This document shows positions 38,844-47,973 of a stretch of DNA of 64,000 nt, piece after piece. Position numbers and translations under genes: made by a program. The DNA lies in the NCBI RefSeq assembly GCF_003201975.1, contig NZ_QJJQ01000007.1:170489-234488 (forward strand), read 5' to 3'. A model generated the notes under the pieces. It saw nothing but the letters and a program-made list of their open reading frames with translations. It had not been told where the DNA came from and searched no databases. Source of the stretch: Pseudogracilibacillus auburnensis. Lineage in GTDB: Bacteria > Bacillota > Bacilli > Bacillales > Amphibacillaceae. The first letter of the stretch is position 1, and every line of letters begins with the position of its first letter.

Positions 38844-39836
38844 TTATACCGTACTTTTTCTTTTTATTAAAGAAGGTAAAAGCGTTATCCGACTTTTCTC
38901 TTCTTTTTCACCTTTAATAATTGATACCATTAAATCCATCACTTCCTTTCCCATACTCTGAATAGGTTGAGCGATCGTTGTTAACGGGGGTTCGATAATA
39001 GTAGCAATTGACGTATTATCAAATCCAATTACAGATAAGTCTTTGGGAACATTTAGTCCTAATTGTTTGGCCATTTGGATGACACCTGCTGCTAGCAAAT
39101 CGTTACAAGCAAAAATTGCTGTCGGCCCATTATCGCTATTTATATATTTCTCAGCCATTTCCCTACCCGCTTTAATATGATCTATTTCATGGATAAACTC
39201 AAAATTCGAATTTATTTTTAAATCATTTTCTGCTAGTGCATGGTTAAATCCTCGTAGCCTTTCTCTATTGCTCCATAAATCACGGGCTACTACTCCTAAA
39301 TTTTGATGGCCTAATTCTATTAAATGGTTGGCAGCTAAATACCCCCCCATAAAGTCATCTAAAGCAACAGCATTTACTGAAAACATCGGGAAATCACGAG
39401 CAACGATAACGACAGGTATATCTTGTTTCATCAATTCTTCTACTTTTTCCAGATTTTCGAATCCGGAAGCTAGAATAAACCCATCGACACTTTTTTGCAT
39501 TAATAAAGCTAAATATTGATTTTCTTTATCACTTTCATAATCGGTATTACAAATGACTAAATTATATCCAAGTTCATGCCCACGATCCTCGATACTCCGA
39601 GCTAACTCAGAAAAGAAAGGGTTTGCTAAATCAGGAATAAGTAAACCTATTGTCTTCGTTTGTTTCCCCATTAAAGCAGACGCTAACATATTCGGTCGAT
39701 AGTTTAATTTTTCCATCACATCTTTTACTTTCTTTCTTGTTTTCTCACTAATACGTCCATTATTATTAATTACTTTTGAAACGGTTGCAATCGAAACATT
39801 TGCTTCCTTTGCAACATGATAAATTGTTACTTTCAT
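38844..39836 (-). CDS. LacI-family transcriptional regulator
   Basis: 330 residues. The N-terminal helix-turn-helix and hinge are VTIYHVAKEANVSIATVSKV and LNYRPNMLASALMGK. The C-terminal periplasmic-binding-like effector domain includes TIGLLIPDLANPFFSELA, DGFILASG and VIGFDNTSIATIIEPPLTT. It is very likely the local regulator of the cyclitol cluster through the AAGCGCTT sites. The effector could be an inositol derivative. The ATG giving MKVTIYH follows GGAGAG; an ATG ten codons earlier is not supported by a site. It lies 35 bases after a Gfo/Idh/MocA gene in the same unit. Confidence 0.93.
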   Translation of the reverse strand: MKVTIYHVAKEANVSIATVSKVINNNGRISEKTRKKVKDVMEKLNYRPNMLASALMGKQTKTIGLLIPDLANPFFSELARSIEDRGHELGYNLVICNTDYESDKENQYLALLMQKSVDGFILASGFENLEKVEELMKQDIPVVIVARDFPMFSVNAVALDDFMGGYLAANHLIELGHQNLGVVARDLWSNRERLRGFNHALAENDLKINSNFEFIHEIDHIKAGREMAEKYINSDNGPTAIFACNDLLAAGVIQMAKQLGLNVPKDLSVIGFDNTSIATIIEPPLTTIAQPIQSMGKEVMDLMVSIIKGEKEEKSRITLLPSLIKRKSTV

Positions 39837-39871
39837 TTTAATCTCTCCATCATTAGGCCAAAGCATTTATA

Positions 39872-40864
39872 TTATGATATTTTAACTGTTTCGGAAGAAT
39901 TGTACAATGATTGGTAAGCACTTTCAATATATTTTACCATTTCAAGAGAATTATGATGATTATACTTCGGATCTTGATGATTAATAATACAATCTTGAAT
40001 GTGTTCTACTTGTCTTAAATACTGATCATCTTTAAATAAGCGACTTTCAATTACATGGCCATCATGATCAATTAGGGTCACTTTTCCTGTGCCATTTTCT
40101 GAAACGTCGGGTCTAAAAGCAGATTCAACAATAATTGTACTTTTTTCTCCAAAAATTTCATAACGATCAAGGAATGAACCTTCGAAAGATGCACTAACTT
40201 CTGCACAACGATTCTTTTCATCTGTAAAAAAGCAAACTGAAGTTGTATCTACTTGATGATTACTATCAACTTTTCCTATCATCGACACTTCTGTTGGTTT
40301 CATCCCAACAATTTGCGTTAGAGCATGGATACCATAACAGCCGACATCCCATAATGCTCCCCCACCTAATTCACGATTCAATCTTATATCGTTCGGGTCA
40401 TCGAGCTTAAATGAAAAATGAGCTTTTACATATTGATAGTCACCTATTGTCCCATCGTTCAGTAACTGTTTTACATATTCGTGTTGAGAGTGAAACTGAT
40501 ACATGAACGCTTCCATAAACACCACATTGTTTTGCTTAACCGCTTCACTAATTTCTTTCATCTCGTTTAAAGTCAGTGTCGCTGGTTTTTCCAATAAAAC
40601 ATGTTTTTTAGCGTTCATTGCTTTAATAGCCCATTCTTTATGTAATGCATTTGGTAAAGGTATATATACCGCATCAATAGACTCATCTAACAATAATTCC
40701 TCATATGTGTCATATATTTTTACAGTATTAAATCGTATTGCTTTTTCCCTATTTCGCGATGCTACTGCAACTACTTCGCCGTTTTGGGATCTACGAATAG
40801 CGGGTAATAATTCAGAAAAAGCGATATTTGCTGCGCCTAAAATCCCCCAATTAATTCGGTTCAT
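39872..40864 (-). CDS. Gfo/Idh/MocA family oxidoreductase, first gene of the regulator unit
   Basis: 330 residues opening INWGILGAANIAFSELLPAI. It has LEKPATL, EAFMYQFHSQHEYV and GGALWDVGCYGIHALTQ, so it is a paralogue of the gene at 30563. The substrate is unknown. The ATG giving MNRINW has GGGGGA at proper spacing; an ATG four codons earlier begins inside that site. Operator 5 lies about 40 bases upstream, which makes the regulator gene after it autoregulated. Confidence 0.87.
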   Translation of the reverse strand: MNRINWGILGAANIAFSELLPAIRRSQNGEVVAVASRNREKAIRFNTVKIYDTYEELLLDESIDAVYIPLPNALHKEWAIKAMNAKKHVLLEKPATLTLNEMKEISEAVKQNNVVFMEAFMYQFHSQHEYVKQLLNDGTIGDYQYVKAHFSFKLDDPNDIRLNRELGGGALWDVGCYGIHALTQIVGMKPTEVSMIGKVDSNHQVDTTSVCFFTDEKNRCAEVSASFEGSFLDRYEIFGEKSTIIVESAFRPDVSENGTGKVTLIDHDGHVIESRLFKDDQYLRQVEHIQDCIINHQDPKYNHHNSLEMVKYIESAYQSLYNSSETVKIS

Positions 40865-40902
40865 AAAATCCCCCATTTTGAATTTCTTTCAATCAATTTA
40901 GT

Positions 40903-40912
40903 AAAGCGCTTT
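40903..40912. promoter_or_regulatory. LacI-family operator candidate 5 (AAAGCGCTTT)
   Basis: A perfect ten-base palindrome upstream of the oxidoreductase-lacI unit. Confidence 0.7.
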
Positions 40913-41429
40913 CCTTAGGGAGTATTATATACAATTACTTTTTTAAAATCAACCCCTTTTTCAAAGTTTTTATAAAATCAATTATATTCGTTTATTAATA
41001 AGGTCCACGCCTTTAAAGATACCCCGCTCATCATAAAGTTCCTAAATGTTCTCGTTCTCTTAGCTATTTACTAAAAGAATTTCATCGTACTACTCGATGT
41101 CACAACTTTTTGGCTCGTTGACCTGCGTTTATATTATTCGTTCATCATTTTGCCGTATTTTACTAATAATGCTTCATATTCGTGTGCCTCATAGTATCAA
41201 CACAATCTTATCACAAACATTTATGGTTTCACTTCAGTTGTTTCATTAAGAACGCCGAAAAGTAGGATCACATAGTTGCCTTGTTCCATATTCAAATCCA
41301 TCATTTAAAAATAGCTATGCAGTTTATCTGAAATAAGCGGTTCTTACATTGCAACTCGCACCTGCTAACGAAAATATACATACTCTTTTTCCCATTTGCT
41401 TCTTTATTCTAATACGATATCATTGGATC
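40913..41429. other. Gene-free stretch upstream of the regulator unit
   Basis: About 500 bases with no supported gene. The right part may include diverged sequence of the IS3-family relic that follows, but I could not follow a frame. Confidence 0.4.
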
Positions 41430-41735
41430 ATTAGCTATTGATGCATTCAGATCAAGGTTCGCATTGACATGCCCTAAAGTCAAGGAATTGTTCAAAGTAT
41501 GTTTTGTAAAGGTAACTATTACGACAATTCTGTAATGGAAAAATTCTTTGGCATTATAAAGTCAGAATCCCTCTACTTCAAGGAATTTGAACGGTAGGCA
41601 TTTCAAAAAAGAGCTAAAAAATATATCGACTATTACAACACGAAACGCCTGAAGGCAAAATTAAAAATGAGTCCGGTAGAGTACCGAACTCATTTCGAAC
41701 AACTGCCTAATGAAATAACCGTGTCTAACTTTTAG
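41430..41735 (+). pseudogene. IS3-family (IS150-like) transposase relic, C-terminal part
   Basis: Pieces of an OrfB rve-type integrase domain in shifting frames: LMHSDQGSH, then NYYDNSVMEKFFGIIKSES, a stop in place of a codon, then KKYIDYYNTKRLKAKLKM and SPVEYRTHFEQ ending at TAG. The DDE-domain Glu region (MEKFFGIIKSE) is intact but frameshifts and a stop make it dead. GTGTCTAACTTTTAGAGGG right after the stop looks like the right inverted repeat. No left end is seen. Confidence 0.85.
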
Positions 41736-41781
41736 AGGGCACCTCAAAATTTCCCTACGTGTTTTTTAAATACGCTTCTAT

Positions 41782-42972
41782 TTATTTCGCCGTACTTGCA
41801 CTACTACGCCGTCTACGTTGTTTAGGCATGTCACTCATTTCATTTACTGAGACAACGTCTTCCACTCTCTTCTCAGGTGGATCCCAGTACTGCTCATTTC
41901 CTGGTAAATCATCGAACCAAGCAGCATCTTTTGGACAATCAAGAATCATAAATTTACCATAATTACCATCACGAGCTTGATGGAATTTTAAATACGCTTT
42001 TCCATCTTCAATAGCTAAAATTTCAACTTTTCCAGCTGTATGACTCATGGACAAACGAACACGTTTTCCAAGACCAGAAGTCTTTGCCTTCGCTTCTTCA
42101 ACAATATTATATGCTTCTTCAAGCGTTAAAACGAAATCTTCATTCCCTCTCACAGGACGATTAATAAAGAAATAATAAGGAGTAACCCCAGCCCATGAAA
42201 GTTTATCCATTAATTCTCCTAATACATCCGGATCATCATTAATACCTTTTAATACCGGTGTTTGGTTTACAACGATCGCACCTGCTTCATGTAATGCTTG
42301 GAAACCTTTATGTGCTTCTGGTGTTATTTCGCGGGGGTGGTTCACATGTGCCATAATGTATATGCGTTTCTCTGATGTGGAATGTTTACGGATAACTTCA
42401 AGTAATTCTTTATCTTCATAAATTCTCATCGGGTTAAAGACAGGTAATTTGGAGCCAATTCGAATAATTTTTACATGATCAATTTCACGCAAACGTTCAA
42501 AAATCATATCTAGACGTCTTGCCGCTAAAATTAATGGATCCCCTCCAGTAAGTAGTACGTTATTAATTTCTGGATGTTCACTAATGTAGTTAATCCCTGG
42601 ATCTACGTCGATCATCGCTTCTTTTACATCATTTCTAAATAAGCGCTTACGGAAACAGTAACGGCAGTAGGCACCACATACCTCCGAGCAGATAAGTAGC
42701 GCGGTAGTTGTATATTTGTGCTGACAACCTGGAACTACATAATTCGTATCCTCATCAGATGCATCCCATCGTCCATAGTCAGCAAGTTCATTCGTGTTCG
42801 GAATAACAAGCTTTTTAATTGGATCTTCAGGATCTTCCCAATCGATTAATCCTAAGTAGTAGTCATTTACTCTGAATACAAACTTATCCGTAATGGCTTT
42901 TAGCTTTTCTCTTTCTTCTTCTGGTATTTGCGTTATTTTATCAATATCCGTTATGTATCTTGGTTGTGCCAT
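41782..42972 (-). CDS. kamA: KamA-family radical SAM 2,3-aminomutase (substrate uncertain)
   Basis: 396 residues. The radical SAM cluster motif is C-GAY-C-RY-C (Cys 99, 103, 106), a PLP-binding Lys lies in HTAGK, and the fold matches lysine 2,3-aminomutases. In clostridial lysine aminomutase two Asp residues hold the substrate amine (in QCDLS and VVDAP); here the aligned stretches read FFINRP and RLSMSH, so neither Asp is present. That points away from lysine and possibly to glutamate or another amino acid, giving a beta-amino acid that may serve as osmolyte. The ATG (MAQPRY) follows GGAGG; an upstream ATG six codons earlier overlaps that site. Confidence 0.88.
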   Translation of the reverse strand: MAQPRYITDIDKITQIPEEEREKLKAITDKFVFRVNDYYLGLIDWEDPEDPIKKLVIPNTNELADYGRWDASDEDTNYVVPGCQHKYTTTALLICSEVCGAYCRYCFRKRLFRNDVKEAMIDVDPGINYISEHPEINNVLLTGGDPLILAARRLDMIFERLREIDHVKIIRIGSKLPVFNPMRIYEDKELLEVIRKHSTSEKRIYIMAHVNHPREITPEAHKGFQALHEAGAIVVNQTPVLKGINDDPDVLGELMDKLSWAGVTPYYFFINRPVRGNEDFVLTLEEAYNIVEEAKAKTSGLGKRVRLSMSHTAGKVEILAIEDGKAYLKFHQARDGNYGKFMILDCPKDAAWFDDLPGNEQYWDPPEKRVEDVVSVNEMSDMPKQRRRRSSASTAK

Positions 42973-43284
42973 ATAGTCAATCTCCTCCATAATTTAATTT
43001 TGTAAAATATTTTGGCAGATCTTTACGATTGGTTATCTTAGCTATCCCCAATCCGATGATAGTTTTTCCTATCATTTTGACTTCCTATGAAACTATATTA
43101 CAGTACCAATACTAAAAACATAACATAGATTAAAGGTTTATTCAAATGACCTTTCCAATATGGTGCAGACAAATTCTTAAACTTTATAGATTTTATTCAA
43201 GGTTAATCAGTTTGTAAAAAAGATCATGTCATTTAAAAGGGGATCAATGAGATTTGTATTAAAGTACACAAATAATGCTATGCG
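42973..43284. other. Intergenic stretch upstream of the aminomutase gene
   Basis: About 310 AT-rich bases. I see no gene, clear promoter or RNA. It leads into the degenerate repeat that follows. Confidence 0.4.
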
Positions 43285-43510
43285 GGATGCGCGCCCCCTC
43301 TATTTTTTGAAAAAAGACCGTGATGTACATCCCAGTGTGTCCACGTTACCTTTCTTCGTGAAAAAGCTAGAGAAGGGAGCGTGCGGCGCACCACGTTACC
43401 TTTCTTTGGGAAAAGCAGAGAAGGGGCATATGGCGACGCAGGGTGACATGCCACTGTTCTTTGTAAATGATTGGAAGATGGGGTACGCAGCGAGCTTCCC
43501 GTTAACATCT
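43285..43510. repeat. Degenerate tandem repeat, unit about 50 bases
   Basis: Two clear copies begin CCACGTTACCTTTCTT at 43341 and 43391 and share a second block AGAGAAGGG. Weaker copies with TTCTTTG..GAAAA..AGAAGGGG-like spacing flank them on both sides, giving about four units. The local GC content is higher than the surroundings. Open frames run through it on both strands, but none has a supported start and composition is unlike neighbours. I treat it as non-coding. Confidence 0.55.
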
Positions 43511-43576
43511 CCTCCTAAATTAGAGCATTAATCGATCCGAGGTAGGCATTAAGACGAAAAAATCCCCAACATAAAA

Positions 43577-43600
43577 CCCTCTCCAAAAATGAGAGGGCAC
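43577..43600 (-). terminator. Terminator of the dicarboxylate symporter gene
   Basis: A CCCTCTC / GAGAGGG stem with a seven-base loop, followed on the minus strand by TTTTATG, ten bases after the symporter stop. Confidence 0.75.
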
Positions 43601-43609
43601 CAGGTTTAT

Positions 43610-44836
43610 TTAACTTACTTCTCCTGCCTTTATCCAGTCCTTTCCATCTAATTGCCTTGTAACCACCATACTTGCTACTGTATCGCCAGTTGCATTTACC
43701 ATTGTTGCTGGCGGATCTACTACAACACCAATCGCAGAAATAATCGGTAATGCTTGGAGTGGTAATCCGTACAATGTCACAATCATCATTTCTCCAATGA
43801 ATCCACCACCTGGAATCCCGCTCATCACGATTCCAGACAAAAGACAGATACCAATTGCCGTTAAAAATGTACTGAATCCAGAAAAATCCATATTAAATAC
43901 ACCAAAGACAAAAGCGATTTTTAACATTGCCGATAAACAAGAACCATCCATATGAATCGTTGCTCCAAGTGGTAAAACTGTTTCACGAATATCTTTCGGG
44001 ACACCTATTTTTTGCGCTGCTTGTAAATTGATCGGTAGTGTTGCTACACTGCTCCCCGTACCAAGTGCTGTTGCCGCGGGTGCAAGAATGTTTTTCCAAA
44101 AACGAACAACTCCCTCTCTTCCACCAGCGATAAAGGCATACAATGTAAAACCGATAAAAAAGTAAAGAATCGAAACAGGATAATAAATAATAATGGCTTT
44201 TGCATAATCGCCAATTAATGCAGTTCCAAATTCACCAATTAATGAGGCAAAATATGCCCCCAAACCAATCGGAGCGTAATACATAATAAGTTGTACTATT
44301 TTCATAAATACTTCGGAACCACCAGATAAAAATTTGGCAAAAGGTTTGCCCTGCTCTCCGACTAAGCCAGTAGCAACTCCAACTAAAACAGAAAAAATAA
44401 TTAATGCAAGCATATTCGATCGTGAAAACAAGTCGACAAAGTCAGGCACAGTAAATGTTTGAACCAGTTGATCTGCAAAAGTAATTTCTTCTATTTCCTC
44501 AGGTGTTTCCAACGGAATATTTGCATTTGAACTTGGTGAAAACATAACAGTTGCCACTAGCATGAAAACGGAGGCAATAATACCAGTAACAATAAAAACT
44601 GACATCATGGAACCCATTATTTTCCCTAAGCGCCGCATGCTGTCCATATTTGCAATTGCTGATGAAATAGAGAAAAAAACGAGTGGGATAACGACCATAA
44701 ATAATAAATTAATAAAAATATCCCCCAATGGTTTTATTACATTCGCTTTTTCCCCAAAAATAAGTCCTATAATTGATCCAATGATAATCGAAGCTAATAA
44801 TATAATAGGAAAACGATATGCTTTTAGTTTCGACAC
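43610..44836 (-). CDS. Na+ (or H+)/dicarboxylate-glutamate symporter, DAACS family
   Basis: 408 residues with about eight membrane segments plus hairpin loops. The family signatures are visible: ATALGTGSSVATLPI (Ser-rich HP1 tip), LGATIHMDGSCLSAML, VMSGIPGGGFIGEMM and DPPATMVNATGD. It imports glutamate, aspartate or C4-dicarboxylates with cations. The GTG start (VSKLKAYRF) follows GGAGGAGAGGAG; the longer ATG frame overlaps dapF and has no site. It starts 25 bases after dapF and is probably co-transcribed with it. Confidence 0.93.
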   Translation of the reverse strand: MSKLKAYRFPIILLASIIIGSIIGLIFGEKANVIKPLGDIFINLLFMVVIPLVFFSISSAIANMDSMRRLGKIMGSMMSVFIVTGIIASVFMLVATVMFSPSSNANIPLETPEEIEEITFADQLVQTFTVPDFVDLFSRSNMLALIIFSVLVGVATGLVGEQGKPFAKFLSGGSEVFMKIVQLIMYYAPIGLGAYFASLIGEFGTALIGDYAKAIIIYYPVSILYFFIGFTLYAFIAGGREGVVRFWKNILAPAATALGTGSSVATLPINLQAAQKIGVPKDIRETVLPLGATIHMDGSCLSAMLKIAFVFGVFNMDFSGFSTFLTAIGICLLSGIVMSGIPGGGFIGEMMIVTLYGLPLQALPIISAIGVVVDPPATMVNATGDTVASMVVTRQLDGKDWIKAGEVS

Positions 44837-44861
44837 GTGCTCCTCTCCTCCCTCTTTCCCA

Positions 44862-45686
44862 TTACTTATCCATGAAGGAACCTGTGAAAACAACTTCCGC
44901 TTCACCAGATAAAGTAATGGAAGATACTTTTTCATTATCCATTTGAAAACCTATCGTTAATACACCCCCTTTCGTTTGAACGCTTACAGGAGATGTTGTA
45001 GATTGTACTAATGCAGAAATAATTGCCGATGCTGTTGCACCTGAACCACATGCTAATGTTTCTTCCTCTACTCCACGTTCATATGTTCGAATAATTAGTT
45101 CCGACTTATTTTTTACTTCCACTATATTTACGTTCGTTCCTTTTGGGAAATAATTGCTATACCTTATTTTTCTTGCCCACTGAATAAAAGCTTCCTCTTT
45201 TTCCTCTACTATTTTCTGTTTAAAAATAACGGTGTGTGGGACACCGACAGTTGCATAGTGAAAATGTTCTTCATTTCCATTCATATCTAATGTTTGTGCT
45301 AGTTTAATATTTCGAATAAAAACAGTTGGGAAATATATTTGCACATGACCATTATTCAAAATAGTTGCTTGATATACTCCATCTACTGTTTCAAAAGCCA
45401 TCTCTTTATCAACAATTCCGTTTATGTAAGCAAATTTCGCCATACAACGAGCACCATTTCCACACATTTCACCTTCTGAACCATCTGAATTAAAATAACG
45501 CATGGAAAAGTCAGCTTTATTTGAATCTTCTAGGAGCATAAGTCCATTTGCTCCAATATGAAATTTTCTTCTACATACCATTTGTACAAAACTTTTTAGC
45601 ACAACATGTTGCAAAACATTTTTTCGATTATCGATCATAATAAAATCATTTCCGCAACCATGCATTTTCGTAAAATTTATCTTCAT
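44862..45686 (-). CDS. dapF: Diaminopimelate epimerase
   Basis: 274 residues. It converts LL- to meso-diaminopimelate for peptidoglycan and lysine. The N-terminal MHGCGNDFIMID and the two catalytic Cys motifs (EMCGNGARC with Cys 75, and LACGSGATA near 213) are intact. The start ATG follows AAGGAG. Upstream, a 250-base gap separates it from divergent prkA. Confidence 0.96.
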   Translation of the reverse strand: MKINFTKMHGCGNDFIMIDNRKNVLQHVVLKSFVQMVCRRKFHIGANGLMLLEDSNKADFSMRYFNSDGSEGEMCGNGARCMAKFAYINGIVDKEMAFETVDGVYQATILNNGHVQIYFPTVFIRNIKLAQTLDMNGNEEHFHYATVGVPHTVIFKQKIVEEKEEAFIQWARKIRYSNYFPKGTNVNIVEVKNKSELIIRTYERGVEEETLACGSGATASAIISALVQSTTSPVSVQTKGGVLTIGFQMDNEKVSSITLSGEAEVVFTGSFMDK

Positions 45687-45934
45687 CGGTTTCTCCTTAC
45701 GTAAATAAAATGTTCAAAAAGTGTCTTACCTTTCATTTTACCTTTTCATTCTGGGCAAAACAATACAATTTTCATCAAAAAAATTGATATTTACTATTGT
45801 GCCATAGATATTTGCATCATTAATGCATTCCTTGCATAAGCTGTATAAACCTTGATTTATAAAAATGATACAACTAGGATCTTACAGTGCTATAACTGTA
45901 TAAACATAAACCTCGATTATGTGGAGGGAGTCGA

Positions 45935-47830
45935 ATGAATATTTTACACAAATTAAAAAGTTATCGGGAAGAAGAAGAAAGATTAAAATGGGAAGGTACT
46001 TTTCATGACTATTTGGAAATTGTAAAACAGCAACCAGAAGTTGCCCAAACAGCCCATTCCAGAGTGTATAACATGATTAAGAATGCTGGAATTACAGAAG
46101 AAAATGGGGAAAAAGTATATCATTTTTTCGATGAAGAAATTTTTGGCTTAGAAGAAGCGATGGAAAAACTAGTAGAAGAATATTTTCATCCTGCCGCAAA
46201 ACGACTCGATGTTAAGAAAAGAATCCTCTTACTTATGGGACCTGTTAGCGGAGGGAAATCAACAATTGTTACGTTATTAAAACGAGGACTCGAAACATTT
46301 ACAAGAACGGATGAAGGTGCTGTTTATGCGATTAAAGGTTGCCCAATGCATGAAGATCCACTTCACCTTATCCCTAACCATTTACGAGAAGACTTTTTTA
46401 AGGAATATGGGATTCGAATTGAAGGTAGTTTATCCCCATTAAATACGATGCGTCTAGAACAGGAATATGGCGGCCGGATTGAAGATGTAATGGTCGAACG
46501 AATTGTCTTTTCAGAAGATAAGCGTGTCGGAATTGGAACATTTAGTCCATCTGATCCAAAATCACAAGATATTGCCGATTTGACGGGGAGTATTGATTTT
46601 TCTACTATTGCCGAATACGGTTCTGAATCCGATCCTAGAGCTTATCGTTTTGACGGGGAATTAAATAAAGCGAATCGTGGGATGATGGAATTTCAGGAAA
46701 TGTTGAAATGTGATGAAAAATTTCTGTGGCATTTATTATCACTCACACAAGAAGGTAATTTTAAAGCAGGAAGATTCGCGTTAATTTCTGCTGATGAACT
46801 TATTGTTGCGCATACGAATGAGGCTGAATATCGTACTTTTATATCCAATAAAAAGAATGAAGCATTACATTCAAGAATTATCGTTATGCCGATTCCTTAT
46901 AATTTAAAAGTGAGTCAAGAAGAACGAATTTACGAAAAAATGATTAAACAAAGTGATATAAAAGATATCCATATTGCCCCACATGCGCTTAAAGTTGCAG
47001 CGAAATTTTCCATCTTAACTCGACTCAAAAAGCCCAAAAAACAAGGGATCGATTTAGTGAAAAAAATGCGCATTTATGACGGAGAAAATGTGGAAGGTTT
47101 TAACCAAGTAAATGTGGAAGAATTGAAAAACGAGTTCCCAGACGAAGGATTAACAGGGATTGACCCAAGATATGTGATTAACCGAATTTCTTCTGCTATT
47201 ATTCGAAAAGAAGTGAAGTCGATCAATGCACTAGATGTATTACGCTCATTAAAAGACGGACTCGATCAACACCCATCCATCACTCAAGAGGATAAGGAAA
47301 ATTATTTAAATTATATTTCGGTTGCCCGAAAAGAATATGATGAAATCGCAAAACGTGAAGTACAAAAGGCATTTGTCTACTCTTACGAAGAATCAGCGAA
47401 AACATTAATGGAAAATTATTTAGATAATGTAGAGGCATATTGCAATAATAATAAATTAAAAGATCCATTAACAGGCGAAGAAATGAATCCAAATGAAAAA
47501 TTGATGCGTTCCATCGAAGAACAAATTGGTATTTCTGAAAATGCTAAAAAGGCATTCCGGGAAGAAATATTGATTCGTATTTCAGTTTACGCACGAAAAG
47601 GAAAACAATTTGATTATAACTCTCATGAGCGGCTCCGTGAAGCGATCCAAAAAAAGTTATTTGCCGATTTAAAAGACGTCGTAAAAATTACAACCTCTTC
47701 CAAAACACCAGATGAATCACAATTGAAAAAAATCAATGATGTAATCGCAAGACTCATTGATGAACATGGCTATAACTCTATTTCAGCCAATGAATTGCTT
47801 CAATATGTTGGAAGTCTCCTCAATCGTTAG
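45935..47830 (+). CDS. prkA: Serine protein kinase PrkA
   Basis: 631 residues, the standard length. An N-terminal AAA-like domain carries Walker [10 protein letters not shown] (around 104-112), and the C-terminal part is the PrkA kinase-like region. In Bacillus it is expressed in sporulation and affects spore formation. It forms a conserved set with yhbH and spoVR (yeaG-yeaH-ycgB in enterics). The ATG follows GGAGGG. A strong terminator separates it from yhbH. Confidence 0.96.
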   Translation: MNILHKLKSYREEEERLKWEGTFHDYLEIVKQQPEVAQTAHSRVYNMIKNAGITEENGEKVYHFFDEEIFGLEEAMEKLVEEYFHPAAKRLDVKKRILLLMGPVSGGKSTIVTLLKRGLETFTRTDEGAVYAIKGCPMHEDPLHLIPNHLREDFFKEYGIRIEGSLSPLNTMRLEQEYGGRIEDVMVERIVFSEDKRVGIGTFSPSDPKSQDIADLTGSIDFSTIAEYGSESDPRAYRFDGELNKANRGMMEFQEMLKCDEKFLWHLLSLTQEGNFKAGRFALISADELIVAHTNEAEYRTFISNKKNEALHSRIIVMPIPYNLKVSQEERIYEKMIKQSDIKDIHIAPHALKVAAKFSILTRLKKPKKQGIDLVKKMRIYDGENVEGFNQVNVEELKNEFPDEGLTGIDPRYVINRISSAIIRKEVKSINALDVLRSLKDGLDQHPSITQEDKENYLNYISVARKEYDEIAKREVQKAFVYSYEESAKTLMENYLDNVEAYCNNNKLKDPLTGEEMNPNEKLMRSIEEQIGISENAKKAFREEILIRISVYARKGKQFDYNSHERLREAIQKKLFADLKDVVKITTSSKTPDESQLKKINDVIARLIDEHGYNSISANELLQYVGSLLNR

Positions 47831-47844
47831 ATAAGCTGGTTCCA

Positions 47845-47882
47845 AAAGCAAGGTTTGTTACTAAAAAACCTTGCTTTTTTTC
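47845..47882 (+). terminator. Terminator between prkA and yhbH
   Basis: Stem GCAAGGTTT / AAACCTTGC with a short loop, followed by TTTTTTT, 18 bases after the prkA stop. Confidence 0.88.
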
Positions 47883-47973
47883 TATCCCATCATTCTATTT
47901 TGACAATAAAATTCTCTTGTTTGCATACACTAAAACAAGATTAATAGTTTTTATTATTGAAGGAGGGGAAAAA

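Noticed and set aside
20834..40911. AAGCGCTT sites as CcpA cre elements
   Set aside because: They share the central CG palindrome but miss the flanking TG..CA of the cre consensus in most cases, and they track the local LacI units. Dual control cannot be excluded.
42641..42652. Sixth AAGCGCTT palindrome
   Set aside because: It lies inside the kamA coding sequence (Lys-Arg-Leu region) and not at a promoter, so it is probably chance.
43226..43531. Open frames on both strands through the GC-rich repeat
   Set aside because: They arise because repeat units lack stops; no start site and no family resemblance.
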